NCBI GenBank assembly: GCA_021734025.1
Contig: JAIPJS010000008.1
Location: 1 to 64,000, forward strand
DNA length: 64,000 nt
Direction of reading: 5' to 3'
Source: Candidatus Neomarinimicrobiota bacterium
GTDB lineage: Bacteria; Fidelibacterota; JAANXI01
Below, piece by piece: positions 43,801 through 51,648 of the stretch. The position numbers and the translations under genes were made by a program. Every line of letters begins with the position of its first letter. The stretch's first letter is position 1. The notes under the pieces are model-generated. The model did no database searches and was not told where the DNA came from. It saw only the letters and a list, made by a program, of their open reading frames with translations.

Positions 43801-45794
43801 ATGATGAATCCGGCGCTACGCCCGGGCGGGTCAACAGTATCGCGACGCTGGAATATGATCTTGCCATAGGTTCGGAAAGTTTGACGCCGACTACATCATT
43901 GGCACCAGATAAAGAGTGGCAATTGCAAAGCACTATTCGAAATGTGGGATTGAATGCCGCAGATGCGTGTACCATTAATTTTCAGATTAAATCTGCCGTG
44001 TCCCCGGCGCAGACTGGCTCCAGACGGATTGAGTTACACCTCGCACACGGTGATTCGGGTGTGATATCGCTGGCGATGCCCGCATTGAAGAGCGGAACGT
44101 ACACCGTATTATTGGAATTAACCTTCGAACAGGATAGCCGGGAGACCAATAATTTTGCCGAACGTGTAATCAGCGTTCCGTTTCAGGAATCAGCACTGCT
44201 ATTGACAGAGTTCGCTCCGGTGCCCGGTGAAGGGTGGTCGGAATTCGTGGAGATATACAATCCGGGACCTGATGCTATTGAACTCTCCGGCTGGAAACTC
44301 GCAGACAACAGCGCTAAGGCAGAGATAAAAGGAAATTACAATCTCTGGTCAAAGGAATATGCGATCCTGACGCCGGACAGCTCGGTCTTCCGGGAGTTTC
44401 GGTTGCCGGATTCGTCAGTATATATCGTCTTGGATCGGTGGCGGAGCCTGAATAACGGTGCCGATGAAATCCGCGTGATTGATCCGGCCGGCGTGACCGT
44501 CGATTCCCTGCATTACACTCCGGAGTGGAACATCGCCGCCGGCAAATCGCTGGAACGACGGAGATATTTTACCGGATTTTCTCCGGGTGCCAGTTCGAAC
44601 GCGGGAAATTGGGACGTCAGTACCTCGGCCTCAGGGGGAACCCCAGGATTCGTGAGTTCGGTGGCAATTTCGGATTCGTATCAAATCAGAGTTGAGCGGA
44701 TGGACTCGGTGCAATCTGTACCGCCGCTGAATGGCCTGAATCCGGAATACCTGGTTGTTAATACCGGCCTGAAGACCATTAATACCATCGATTTTCAAAT
44801 CGGGATCGATGAGAACGACGATTTAGTACTCAACCCGGAAGAGATCCAGGGCGATACGAGTCTTGCTTCCCTGGCGCCGGGAGACACGGTTACCGCATGG
44901 AGTTCGTTAATTGTTCCGAATCTATCGGGACAACGCCGGCTCATCGGACTGTTCACATTTAATGGTGATACCGTCAGGCACATCTCGAATCTCTGGATTC
45001 CGTATCCGCGGCAATCGGTCATATTGAATGAATTTTTACCCGATCCATCGGAAATATATCCTGCGGAGTTCGTGGAAGTAGTAAATACCGGAGACGATAC
45101 TATTTCTCTGGGAAACTGGCGGTTACTTGTAAACGAACGTAGCGCGGAATTGGATTCCGGTCTCTCTGTGCTACCTGAACAATACGTGGTGATTTCAGAA
45201 GATTCACTCTCTATGGACTCTGGCGTTCTCATGGCGCCGGCAGACTGGGCGAATTTGTCCAATGATGGCGGGACAATTCAACTGTTCGATCAGTACGGAA
45301 ACCTGATGGATTCCCTGGCCTATGACAATCGCTGGGATTTGCAGGCAGGCCGGTCTCAGGAGCGGGTGCATCTTGAGAATGGGGAACACTCGGTGTCGAA
45401 TTGGCGGACGAGCGTAAGTCCGGACGGCGCGACACCCGGTGTAGAGAACAGCATCTATTACCATCCGGATTCGCTGGCGACCGGATGGACGTTCACGCCA
45501 CCGACCTTTTCGCCAGATGGTGACGGATTCGATGATTTGTTACAGGTTACTTACCGTGGCGAATTGTCATTGGATTACGTGACCATCCGGATCTTTGATA
45601 CCGTTGGTCGAAATATCCGGACGCTGGTTCGGGATACGCCTGCTCCGGTGCGGCAGACGTGGCTCTGGGACGGCCGTGATTACGATGATCGCATTGCGCC
45701 AATCGGTATCTACATTGTGCACATCGAGTACAAACTATCAGATGGGAACGTCCGGGAAAAGATCGAGACGGTGGTGCTGGCGAAGCGATTGTGA
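40887..45794 (+). CDS. Giant secreted lamin-tail-domain repeat protein with FlgD-like C-terminus
   Basis: 1635 residues with a signal peptide (1-19, ISAFIIGCSAVAFGQ). Six lamin-tail domains start near residues 20, 301, 569, 836, 1104 and 1378. Each opens with a NEIMYDP-like segment and a following PEWxEL motif (VINEIMYDP, RINEIMYTP, KINEIMYRP, LTEFAPVP, LNEFLPDP). Each ends in a GATPGxxNS motif (SGVEATPTTPNS, EDGATPGLPNS, DESGATPGRVNS). Between them are CARDB-like beta regions. The terminal 90 residues (SPDGDGFDDLLQV, then VTIRIFDTVGRNIRTL and YDDRIAPIGIYIVHIEY) are a FlgD-like/type IX class domain. It is likely a surface or extracellular matrix or nuclease-associated scaffold. No enzyme domain is visible. 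Confidence 0.9.
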   Translation: MKRLLISAFIIGCSAVAFGQITISEVMFDPTGDESTDEFVELYNTADSAVSVYAWQLFVDGSPEMLNAPPWIAPLSTPSYLVINPHSFAIILDLDYWDGDQTYDSIIPDSVKVMTIDDTRFGVYGLSNSTGRELVLKDSMDAIVSEYTYTPENDEGYSDEKIVLGGANSPSNWEDSRQLNGTPGFTNSVSPRDYDLALTAPVIWSPMPARPDTSLDISIRVKNAGAKSADAARIILSGEDKLGVSQIPNLASGDSTLTKFTISLPSGIHALIAELDYPGDQDTSNNTITFTLPVRFPENSVVINEIMYDPISGNPEWLELLNTSPETISLLEWTFTDESNIRATIADDATMSPEQPLVLAESADLGNYDYSQNSVYIPEDFPNLNNGSDGLVIRDASGAVIDTVYYSGNWGGGDGVSLERRNPYLSGLNPGNWASASSGVEATPTTPNSVMADSVQVELKNLTMKPGLAEPGESLTITGTLCNTGLRSLTVNSVGVSDYTDSAFGDIDKLGSIATHAPLDVGDSTEFRFDLRFSTPGLRRVVLSCELSGGDEVTLTDTTIQVKYPEPVLRINEIMYTPDDGEPEWIEMVNVGDKPVNLAGWQVRDAAGNTAGYSLYDRRVSPGHYIVIAGDSTLTEYYLDLPDSLICPVSDFPTLNNSGDSMVIIPPAGKPHDALEYQSSWGGNAGESLERRNIYAPATDASNWRTSQSEDGATPGLPNSIAVPDLDAGIAGMTLSSAETVAVTVRNYGLRNLPDHTLSLYRDADEDSIADSNELIKEVAGANLSTGDSVTHRVVLPDELHGYHRFLAEIRLSGDENPGNNTAFTAGIFGYPPETVKINEIMYRPEPGEPEWVEVYVARDSVDLRGFRVCDAGSESRIPIHGKQLYHSGEYVVFASDSSVLQSYPRSDFSIEIPDEFPTLNNGIDSVTIRDGVHKIQEKVEYTSDWGGNGVSLERVNLFTEVQHSDNWGDSNDESGATPGRVNSIATLEYDLAIGSESLTPTTSLAPDKEWQLQSTIRNVGLNAADACTINFQIKSAVSPAQTGSRRIELHLAHGDSGVISLAMPALKSGTYTVLLELTFEQDSRETNNFAERVISVPFQESALLLTEFAPVPGEGWSEFVEIYNPGPDAIELSGWKLADNSAKAEIKGNYNLWSKEYAILTPDSSVFREFRLPDSSVYIVLDRWRSLNNGADEIRVIDPAGVTVDSLHYTPEWNIAAGKSLERRRYFTGFSPGASSNAGNWDVSTSASGGTPGFVSSVAISDSYQIRVERMDSVQSVPPLNGLNPEYLVVNTGLKTINTIDFQIGIDENDDLVLNPEEIQGDTSLASLAPGDTVTAWSSLIVPNLSGQRRLIGLFTFNGDTVRHISNLWIPYPRQSVILNEFLPDPSEIYPAEFVEVVNTGDDTISLGNWRLLVNERSAELDSGLSVLPEQYVVISEDSLSMDSGVLMAPADWANLSNDGGTIQLFDQYGNLMDSLAYDNRWDLQAGRSQERVHLENGEHSVSNWRTSVSPDGATPGVENSIYYHPDSLATGWTFTPPTFSPDGDGFDDLLQVTYRGELSLDYVTIRIFDTVGRNIRTLVRDTPAPVRQTWLWDGRDYDDRIAPIGIYIVHIEYKLSDGNVREKIETVVLAKRL

Positions 45795-45934
45795 TCTTGA
45801 CGCATAATATCGCTTCGTGGTGTTTACAAACTGAGGTTAAGTGTAGATTAATACTCAGTACTTTTAGTCCGGATATCTTTAGGTGCTATTCCGTATAACC
45901 TTTGCTTCTTCTGTCCTATTTAACCGTTTTTATT

Positions 45935-45995
45935 AGGGGCTTCTGATGCCCCGCTTGTATGGAATACTTGGATATGAAAAGTACCCAAAAGGGTT
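45935..45995 (+). repeat. Dispersed repeat (copy 2 of 2)
   Basis: GGGGCTTCTGATGCCCCGCTTGTATGG in pieces, then ACTTGGATATGAAAAGTACCC, is the reverse complement of the block at 4975-5056. It starts with a GGGGC/GCCCC hairpin. It lies in the gene-free interval 45795-46276, in which nothing else is recognised. Confidence 0.6.
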
Positions 45996-46276
45996 TGCCT
46001 CAGCGATATCCTTAATCCCTGCTCCGCCCAGACGGAACGATTAATCTATACCCCTCTCTTCGGAACTTGGTTTTATAGGATTCTAAATACCTGGTCACCG
46101 CTAATTTAGCGACAGCGAATCTACCTCAGACTTCATTCAGGGAGAACTGCACTCTGCGAAGTGAATAGAGGTTCGGTTGAACTATTCGATGAGCCGATTT
46201 TTTGCGCGATTTTCTATTGGCACACCAATCTCTTACACCTATATTGCAGAGAAATTTGGAGACACATGCAGACGAA

Positions 46277-46726
46277 ATGAAGTTTCGAATCTATACAGAT
46301 ACATCAGTGATTGGAGGATGCTTCGACCCCGAATTTGCCGAGTGGTCGAATCAGTTACTCGACCAATTTGCCGCGGGCGAAAAAATTCTTGTCCTCTCTG
46401 ATTTGACGTTACGTGAATTGGAGTTAGCGCCCGATTTTATTATGGAACGTTTGCAGGATGTACCAAAGCAGTATACCGAATATGTGGACTTCACGAATGA
46501 AGTGAAAGCCCTAGCACACCAATATGTTGCCGAAGGTGTCCTGGGCGAAAAAAATATCGTCGATGCGCAGCATATTGCCTTGGCGACTTTCCAGCGGGTA
46601 GATGTTTTGACGAGTTGGAACTTTCGACATATTGTGCACTTTATAAAGGTGCGACAGTTTAATGCGGTGAACCTGAAGTTTGGATATCCTACCATAGAAA
46701 TTCGCTCACCCCAGGAGGTGGTATAA
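46277..46726 (+). CDS. PIN-domain protein (VapC-like)
   Basis: About 149 residues from ATG 46277 (MKFRIYTDTSVIGG); the frame extends upstream to 46202 without homology. The PIN fold has Asp8 in YTDTSVIGG, SDLTLRELELAP, and the later acidic segment EKNIVDAQHIALATFQRVDVLTSWNFRHIV, giving the expected acidic metal site for an RNase. Unlike canonical VapC, the small partner gene is downstream and starts in the next codon after its stop. The known PIN plus small 'MREIRDKL' protein pairs of cyanobacteria and others have the same order. RNA cleavage is expected but not shown. Confidence 0.85.
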   Translation: MKFRIYTDTSVIGGCFDPEFAEWSNQLLDQFAAGEKILVLSDLTLRELELAPDFIMERLQDVPKQYTEYVDFTNEVKALAHQYVAEGVLGEKNIVDAQHIALATFQRVDVLTSWNFRHIVHFIKVRQFNAVNLKFGYPTIEIRSPQEVV

Positions 46727-46897
46727 ATGAGTACAACTAAATCGAATCACACAGACAAAGAAGTCAGTGCGGTTCAATTAATGCGCGAAATTCGGGACAA
46801 ATTATCCACCGACTATCGGGCGAATCCCGAGCAAGAAGACCAAGAATTAGCAGCGATTCGTAATAAATATCGTATCCGAGAAACAACCGAAGCATAA
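46727..46897 (+). CDS. Small partner protein of the PIN gene
   Basis: 56 residues (MSTTKSNHTDKEVSAVQLMR, then EIRDKLSTDY and a C-terminal RNKYRIRETTEA). The ATG follows the stop of the PIN gene directly, and the ribosome site caggaggtgg overlaps the PIN 3' end. The VQLMREIRDKL core is shared by small proteins encoded next to PIN-domain genes in other bacteria, as I recall. It is probably an antitoxin-like partner, but it has no visible DNA-binding motif. It has no neighbour on the right within 90 bp on its strand. Confidence 0.75.
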   Translation: MSTTKSNHTDKEVSAVQLMREIRDKLSTDYRANPEQEDQELAAIRNKYRIRETTEA

Positions 46898-46989
46898 TTC
46901 AACCTCACCTTCGTTGCACCGGACAGTATGAGCTAGTCAGCTCTTGGACGGTCATTTCTCGCCGGAATGGAGGATCTGTTTTCAAGGGT

Positions 46990-47430
46990 CTATCCAGTAA
47001 ATTTAGTCTTTTTGGCGGCGTAATAAAATCCGATTCCCGTTAGTCCAAAGATCACGCTCACACCAACTAGGACTTGTTGCCAGCGATTCAGTCCTTTCCG
47101 ATTTATTTCATTGAGTTGCAGAGATTCGGATACGCTGATTGTTTCAATAAGGCCGTGGCCCATACCGTCGCTGATTTCGAATGTCCATTGACCTGAGGTA
47201 TCCGGCGCAAAGATGAAGCGGCCGTATTGATCGGTCAGTCCTTCCTGGTAGACTGTTCCCTCATCACCGGGGCGATAGATTTTCACTTCGCTGTAGGAGA
47301 ACGGCGTCCCGTCGTTGTAGGTGACCCCGATGCCGGTACCGCCCTCAAAGGTGGAATATTCCACGCCATGTGCGTATAACAGGGTTAGGGGAAGCAGGGT
47401 GATAATCAAAAATTTTATAATTATGCGCAT
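46990..47430 (-). CDS. Exported metal-uptake accessory-like protein (NikL-like)
   Basis: About 146 residues from ATG 47430 with gagg before it. Residues 1-21 are a signal peptide ending LLYA, so the mature protein begins HGVEYSTFEGG. The central part is a transthyretin/carboxypeptidase-regulatory-like beta sandwich (VTYNDGTPFSYSEVKIYRP, then GLTDQYGRFIFAPDTSGQWTFEI). A C-terminal membrane helix (VLVGVSVIFGLTGIGFYYAA) ends in KKTKFTG. Domain order and the linked DUF4198 gene resemble NikK/NikL, which accompany NikMNQO nickel importers, but no importer genes are in this window. It is the last gene of a three-gene operon. Confidence 0.68.
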   Translation of the reverse strand: MRIIIKFLIITLLPLTLLYAHGVEYSTFEGGTGIGVTYNDGTPFSYSEVKIYRPGDEGTVYQEGLTDQYGRFIFAPDTSGQWTFEISDGMGHGLIETISVSESLQLNEINRKGLNRWQQVLVGVSVIFGLTGIGFYYAAKKTKFTG

Positions 47431-47441
47431 ATGCCTCAACT

Positions 47442-48119
47442 TTATTCTGTGACCCGGAACGTTAATGAACAAGTTTTTCCGTTCAGGTGGGTGGTAAGCA
47501 GGTAGTAACCCGGATATTTCAGTCGATATTCTGCTTTGCGATTTTCTGCAACGGTGAGATAAGTAGTCTTTTTTCCTTCGGGCATGATAGCAACGGTGCC
47601 GTCAGCCGATTGACCGTCAGTGGATATAGCCAAGTGGATTGTGTTGCCGGTTTTAGGTACGGATTCCGAAAATTCCAGCACGATCTCAAGTCTTGAGCCA
47701 AATTCCACTTTCAAAGTATCTGCAATCTTTTTGCCAACGGTAAAAACCGTTTGTCCCCAGTAGAGTGGCTCCTCCATCTGCGGCTTCTTGAGGACGAATC
47801 TGGCGAGATACATTCCCGGCGTTTCCGGAATGAACCGGATGATTCGATGGTCACCGTCTTCGGATACCTGCGGCTCGAGAATAGTGTCGTCCGGCGTCTT
47901 TATTAGGACGGTGTGGAACAGCCTGTCTTGAAACAGAAAGTCGCCGCCGGGAAACTCGTGTCCGCTGGTGATGACAAGTTCCATTGGTTGTCCCGGTTCG
48001 GGCGACGGCGTTTTGGGATAAATCCAGTGCTTGTGCGCCTGGAGCATCATCGCTGGGAGCAAGATTAGTGCCCATACCGTAAGCGGTGTTCGCCAAAGAC
48101 TTCTCTGGGAAACTTGCAT
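47442..48119 (-). CDS. DUF4198 family exported protein (NikK-like)
   Basis: 225 residues. Signal peptide (1-29; PLTVWALILLPAMMLQA) with the mature start predicted at HKHWIYP, an N-terminal histidine pattern common in DUF4198 proteins. The body is beta-rich: PGQPMELVITSGHEFPGGDF, then ILEPQVSEDGDHRIIRFIPETPGMYLARF, and closes with YLLTTHLNGKTCSLTFRV. DUF4198 proteins serve with nickel/cobalt ECF importers as periplasmic or extracellular metal-capturing proteins. It lies 1 bp after the barrel-protein gene and 11 bp before the NikL-like gene, so it is the middle of an operon. Confidence 0.78.
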   Translation of the reverse strand: MQVSQRSLWRTPLTVWALILLPAMMLQAHKHWIYPKTPSPEPGQPMELVITSGHEFPGGDFLFQDRLFHTVLIKTPDDTILEPQVSEDGDHRIIRFIPETPGMYLARFVLKKPQMEEPLYWGQTVFTVGKKIADTLKVEFGSRLEIVLEFSESVPKTGNTIHLAISTDGQSADGTVAIMPEGKKTTYLTVAENRKAEYRLKYPGYYLLTTHLNGKTCSLTFRVTE

Positions 48120-48120
48120 A

Positions 48121-48897
48121 TCAGAACCGGTACATCAGCGTGGCGTTCATACGCATACTCTCCATGTTGTTACCGAAGGCCAGGCCGGATTTGAAGATGG
48201 TATTCGGCGAACCAAGCGGCAGATAGAAACCCGGAAGCAGAGTGACATTATCCAGGCCGTCTTCCAACGTTCCGAGGAGTTCCAGGCCGGCGGCGATGCC
48301 GTGCGGATCGGCGGAGAGCGGAGTTTTTGCAGCGAAGATCCAGTCGCTGTAGGACTCGTCGCCATCCCGGCCGTAGCGCAGATTGAGCACCATGTTGCTG
48401 TGTGCGAACAGGTCTTTGCTCAGGATAAGCGCCCCTTCGTAGACACGCTGACCGTTGAGCAGCGTCTTGCTGCGATCGAAAGGATGTTCATAGGTTCCGA
48501 CCACTGCAATATCGACCACGTAAATCTGTGGAAACCGGTACTGGAGTGTAAATGCCGCCGCTTCCAGGAAAGGGGACGGTCCCATTGGAGCGAATTCTGC
48601 CTGCTGACCTGGCACTAGCAGGTCGTTGCCGAACTTGGCGAAGTGGGTGTGGACATCGAACATCAGGAAGTCCGACAGACCTCGGGACAGTCCGGGCGTA
48701 AATTCCCAGTGATCCATTTGGGGATTGGACCTGTCCTCCACCATATAATCGAAATGGACGTGGAAGATATGCTCTCCCAGCTTAGCAGTGGAGTAACTCT
48801 CCGCTTCGATATATTCCATGGCATGATGCCCGTTGGCTGTGGTGAAAATAACTATGGACAGAAAAATTAGCAGAACATGCGCTTGCAGATGCTTCAT
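48121..48897 (-). CDS. Outer-membrane barrel-like protein with N-terminal His motif
   Basis: 258 residues. Signal peptide (1-23; LLIFLSIVIFTTANG), then a mature start HHAMEYIEAES. Alternating beta pattern, aromatic girdle residues and a C-terminal MYRF-stop are typical of an outer-membrane barrel. FDYMVEDRSNPQMDHWEFTPGLSRGLS and GTYEHPFDR are unrecognised but resemble MetA/phenol-type transporter families. It is the first gene of the operon with DUF4198 and the NikL-like protein, so an outer-membrane entry path for the same metal or ligand is a reasonable guess. It has no TonB box. Confidence 0.65.
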   Translation of the reverse strand: MKHLQAHVLLIFLSIVIFTTANGHHAMEYIEAESYSTAKLGEHIFHVHFDYMVEDRSNPQMDHWEFTPGLSRGLSDFLMFDVHTHFAKFGNDLLVPGQQAEFAPMGPSPFLEAAAFTLQYRFPQIYVVDIAVVGTYEHPFDRSKTLLNGQRVYEGALILSKDLFAHSNMVLNLRYGRDGDESYSDWIFAAKTPLSADPHGIAAGLELLGTLEDGLDNVTLLPGFYLPLGSPNTIFKSGLAFGNNMESMRMNATLMYRF

Positions 48898-49123
48898 TCC
48901 CGGAGCCTTTCCCAGGTTTTTCCGTATTACGAATTATAAGTAATGTAATACGACTGCCGGGGAGAACCAACACAAGTTTTCAAAAACGTGTTGGATTTAA
49001 CGGGGGATCCAGGGAGTTCATAATTGTATTGTGAGAGAAAGAAGTGTCGGACACTTTCCCGCTGATTTTCAGTCTTCCGTAAAGTACCTTTGTATGAACT
49101 CGAATCAGCGACAGATGGGTATC

Positions 49124-49648
49124 ATGAGCAAGGAAGACATCGTTATCCACAACCAGGACCGGGAGGAGCCACGGGGGATTACGCATCCCATCGTCATCGT
49201 ATTGGATCGGTTACGGAGCGCATTTAACGTGGGGAATATATTTCGGATTGCCGATGTCTGCGCTGCAGAGAAAGTGATTACCTGCGGCTATACTGCGTCG
49301 CCGCCGCACCCAAAATTGGAAAAGACTGCCCTGGGTGCTGAGGAATTCGTAGAAAATGAGCACTTCGAAACGAGTCTGGAAGCGGTAGTGCATTTGAAGG
49401 CGCAGGGATACCAGGTCATCGGGATTGAGACGGTGGAAGGTGCGCCGGATATTTGGGATGTGGAGTTGGATTTTCCGGTGGCGTTTGTATTCGGCAACGA
49501 GGCGCTCGGAGTAGAGCGCGAAACGCTGGAGGCGTGCGACCTTATCGCAAAGTTGCCGGCGTTCGGGCGAAAGAATTCGCTGAATGTGGCGAACTGTGCG
49601 TCAACGGTGCTGTACCGGGCGATTGAGGTGTATACGAAGAATGAGTAG
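49124..49648 (+). CDS. TrmH/SpoU-family RNA 2'-O-methyltransferase
   Basis: About 174 residues from ATG 49124. Frames continue upstream with possible starts at 49094 and 49031, but these residues are not conserved. The three SPOUT motifs are all present: NVGNIFRIADV (motif 1), AFVFGNEALGVERE (motif 2) and LPAFGRKNSLNVANCASTVLYRA (motif 3). It has a trefoil knot and binds SAM. It methylates a ribose in tRNA or rRNA; the exact target (for example TrmL- or TrmH-like) cannot be told. It is a single-gene unit with an epimerase gene 66 bp downstream. Confidence 0.9.
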   Translation: MSKEDIVIHNQDREEPRGITHPIVIVLDRLRSAFNVGNIFRIADVCAAEKVITCGYTASPPHPKLEKTALGAEEFVENEHFETSLEAVVHLKAQGYQVIGIETVEGAPDIWDVELDFPVAFVFGNEALGVERETLEACDLIAKLPAFGRKNSLNVANCASTVLYRAIEVYTKNE

Positions 49649-49714
49649 TACACCCCCTTTCCCCACCAAACAAGTGTTCAGATACTCCAATTAAACGATA
49701 AACAGATTTCGGAA

Positions 49715-50608
49715 ATGCCCCAATTTGATCGGGTTTTCATCGTTGGCTGCGGGGATATCGGAAAACGGGTCGCCGCAGTCTGGCAGGATCGCTCCAAAGA
49801 TGTCCTAGCCCTGGCCCGCTCTCCAGAGAGTGCTGAGAAATTAGAATCGTTGGGAATCACTTCGGTCCACGGCGATCTGGATAAGCCGGAATCCCTCAAG
49901 GATTTACCTTTGAGCAATGCGCTCATGTATTACCTGGCACCGCCTCCCAGAGATGGAGTAACCGATTCGAGAATGGCGCATTTCCTCAACTCGGTCGACG
50001 ATGACAATCTCCCGGCACAGTTCATCTATATGAGCACCAGCGGGGTCTACGGCGATACCGGTGGGCAATGGGTCGCCGAAGATGCGCCGCTGAATCCGAC
50101 CTCCGACCGCTCCCGCCGGCGGGTTGACGCCGAGAAGCAGGTGCGGGAATGGTGTTCCGTTCAGGGGATACCATACAACATTCTCCGGGTGCCGGGGATC
50201 TACGGCCCTGGACGACTGCCCATCGACAAGGTGAAGCGGGGTCGCCCTGTACTTCGTGAAGAAGATTCACCGCACTCCAACCGGATCCACGCCGACGATC
50301 TGGCCCGGATTTGCGCACAGGTGGCCACTGACGGCCATCCCAACGAAATTTACAACGTCCGCGGCGATGAGATCAGCACTGTCACTCAGTACTATTATAC
50401 GCTGGCGGATCTGCTGGGAGTGGAACGTCCGCCGACCATCACCTGGGAGGAGGCACAGGAGCAGTATAGTCCTATTTCTTTATCGTTCTTAAAAGACTCC
50501 AAACGATTGGACATCTCCAAACTACAGTCACACCTTGATTATCAATTCCTTTATCCATCTCTGGAAGAAGGTTTGCGGGCCACGCTCCGGGAGGCGGATA
50601 TCAAATAA
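49715..50608 (+). CDS. NAD-dependent epimerase/dehydratase-family protein (YeeZ-like SDR)
   Basis: 297 residues. The Rossmann start VFIVGCGDIGKRVAAVW replaces the usual GxxGxxG with GCGDIG, typical of the YeeZ group. Later motifs are FIYMSTSGVYGDTGGQWVAEDAPLNP, with the YGD segment at the catalytic tyrosine, and ILRVPGIYGPGRLP. The usual YxxxK pair is not obvious (RRRVDAEKQVREW), as is common in this subgroup. It probably binds NAD(P); the substrate is unknown. It precedes marC by 82 bp on the same strand. Confidence 0.85.
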   Translation: MPQFDRVFIVGCGDIGKRVAAVWQDRSKDVLALARSPESAEKLESLGITSVHGDLDKPESLKDLPLSNALMYYLAPPPRDGVTDSRMAHFLNSVDDDNLPAQFIYMSTSGVYGDTGGQWVAEDAPLNPTSDRSRRRVDAEKQVREWCSVQGIPYNILRVPGIYGPGRLPIDKVKRGRPVLREEDSPHSNRIHADDLARICAQVATDGHPNEIYNVRGDEISTVTQYYYTLADLLGVERPPTITWEEAQEQYSPISLSFLKDSKRLDISKLQSHLDYQFLYPSLEEGLRATLREADIK

Positions 50609-50690
50609 ACTAGTTTCCTATGGAAATTAGCTTTTTCCGCGAAATAAAATTGTATAAACTTGCCACCGAATTTGAGGGAGTGAGTTTATA

Positions 50691-51278
50691 ATGACAATTT
50701 ATTCAGCTGCAATTCTGTTGTTTCTTGTGATGGATCCACTGGGGAATATTCCGGTATTCATGTCCGTACTCAAAGACGTGGAGGAAAAGCGCCGGAAGTG
50801 GATTATTCTGAGGGAAGCGGTTATCGCATTCGGCGTGCTTTGTCTGTTTCTGGTGTTCGGCCGGCCGATCCTGAATCTGCTTCAAATTTCCGAGCCATCC
50901 CTGGGGATTGCCGGTGGAGTCATTCTCTTCATTATCTCAATCAAGATGATTTTCCCGCCACAGGAAGGCGTATTCGGCGCCAGCGCGGATCGGGAGCCGC
51001 TCATCGTGCCCCTGGCCATCCCGCTGATTGCGGGACCGTCTGCTATCGCCACAGTGATGCTCTTCGCCTCCAGAGATCCCGGTCGAATGTTCGACTGGTT
51101 CCTGGCGCTGTTCTCTGCGTGGGTGATCAGCACCATCATTCTGTTCTCCTCCGGCGTCCTGCGGCACATCTTTCGCCGCCGCGGTCTGGCGGCTATCGAG
51201 CGCCTGATGGGGATGATCCTCACGGCGATCTCCATTCAGATGCTGCTGAACGGGATTGAGCAGTTTCTCGCGCGATAA
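50691..51278 (+). CDS. MarC-family integral membrane protein
   Basis: 195 residues. Six hydrophobic segments. Family motifs: LLFLVMDPLGNIPVFM at the start, GGVILFIISIKMIFPP, then the strongly conserved PLIVPLAIPLIAGPSAIATVMLF in pieces, and a final MLNGIEQFL. MarC proteins were once linked to multiple antibiotic resistance, but that is not supported, and transport function is unproven. The start has a gagggagtg ribosome site. It ends 370 bp before the cysteine desulfurase gene, a space full of repeats. Confidence 0.93.
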   Translation: MTIYSAAILLFLVMDPLGNIPVFMSVLKDVEEKRRKWIILREAVIAFGVLCLFLVFGRPILNLLQISEPSLGIAGGVILFIISIKMIFPPQEGVFGASADREPLIVPLAIPLIAGPSAIATVMLFASRDPGRMFDWFLALFSAWVISTIILFSSGVLRHIFRRRGLAAIERLMGMILTAISIQMLLNGIEQFLAR

Positions 51279-51282
51279 AAAG

Positions 51283-51420
51283 AGACTCACCGCAGAGACG
51301 CAGAGACCGCAAAGAAAAGCAAAATGACAAAATGCTGAAAAACACCAATGCCACTGAAGGCAACAAGCAAAAGAGTTAAGTAGCCGCGAAGATACACGAA
51401 GAAAAACGCGAATTATAACA
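51283..51420. repeat. Intergenic 'CACCGCAGAGACGCAGAG' and 'CGCGAAGATACACGAAG' repeats
   Basis: CTCACCGCAGAGACGCAGAG (51287-51306) and GCCGCGAAGATACACGAAG (51383) belong to the same broad class of short intergenic repeats as 1-317, and fragments are seen at 35741-35758 (cgcagagcgcaaagt). They occupy the first part of the 370-bp space after marC. Confidence 0.6.
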
Positions 51421-51520
51421 ACCCACTACAAAGAAATCCCGCCAAGCGTGAATTACCAACAGAGTACTCACTGTTGATATTAGGACAGTACTGAAAACTT
51501 AAGGCGTATGACTGCTTTTA

Positions 51521-51600
51521 ACTATAACACTGTAACACGATAACACATTAACACATTTTCTTACTCGAACACTTAAACACCCGAACACTGAAACACTGTT
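51521..51600 (-). repeat. TAACAC octamer array
   Basis: Successive TAACAC words at 8-bp steps (ataacact, gtaacacg, ataacaca, ttaacaca), then cgaacact, taaacacc, cgaacact and gaaacact. The array is regular but has no spacer-repeat structure. The same array occurs at 59.8 kb, 60.17 kb and 33.0 kb. It precedes the desulfurase gene. Confidence 0.65.
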
Positions 51601-51648
51601 TTCACCACTCTTGACATCAATAGTCTCTCACCGTATGTTACTCCGCTT

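Noticed and set aside
51521-51600. Regular TAACAC array considered as a CRISPR
   Set aside because: Eight-bp steps without a 24-40 bp repeat or unique spacers; no cas genes.
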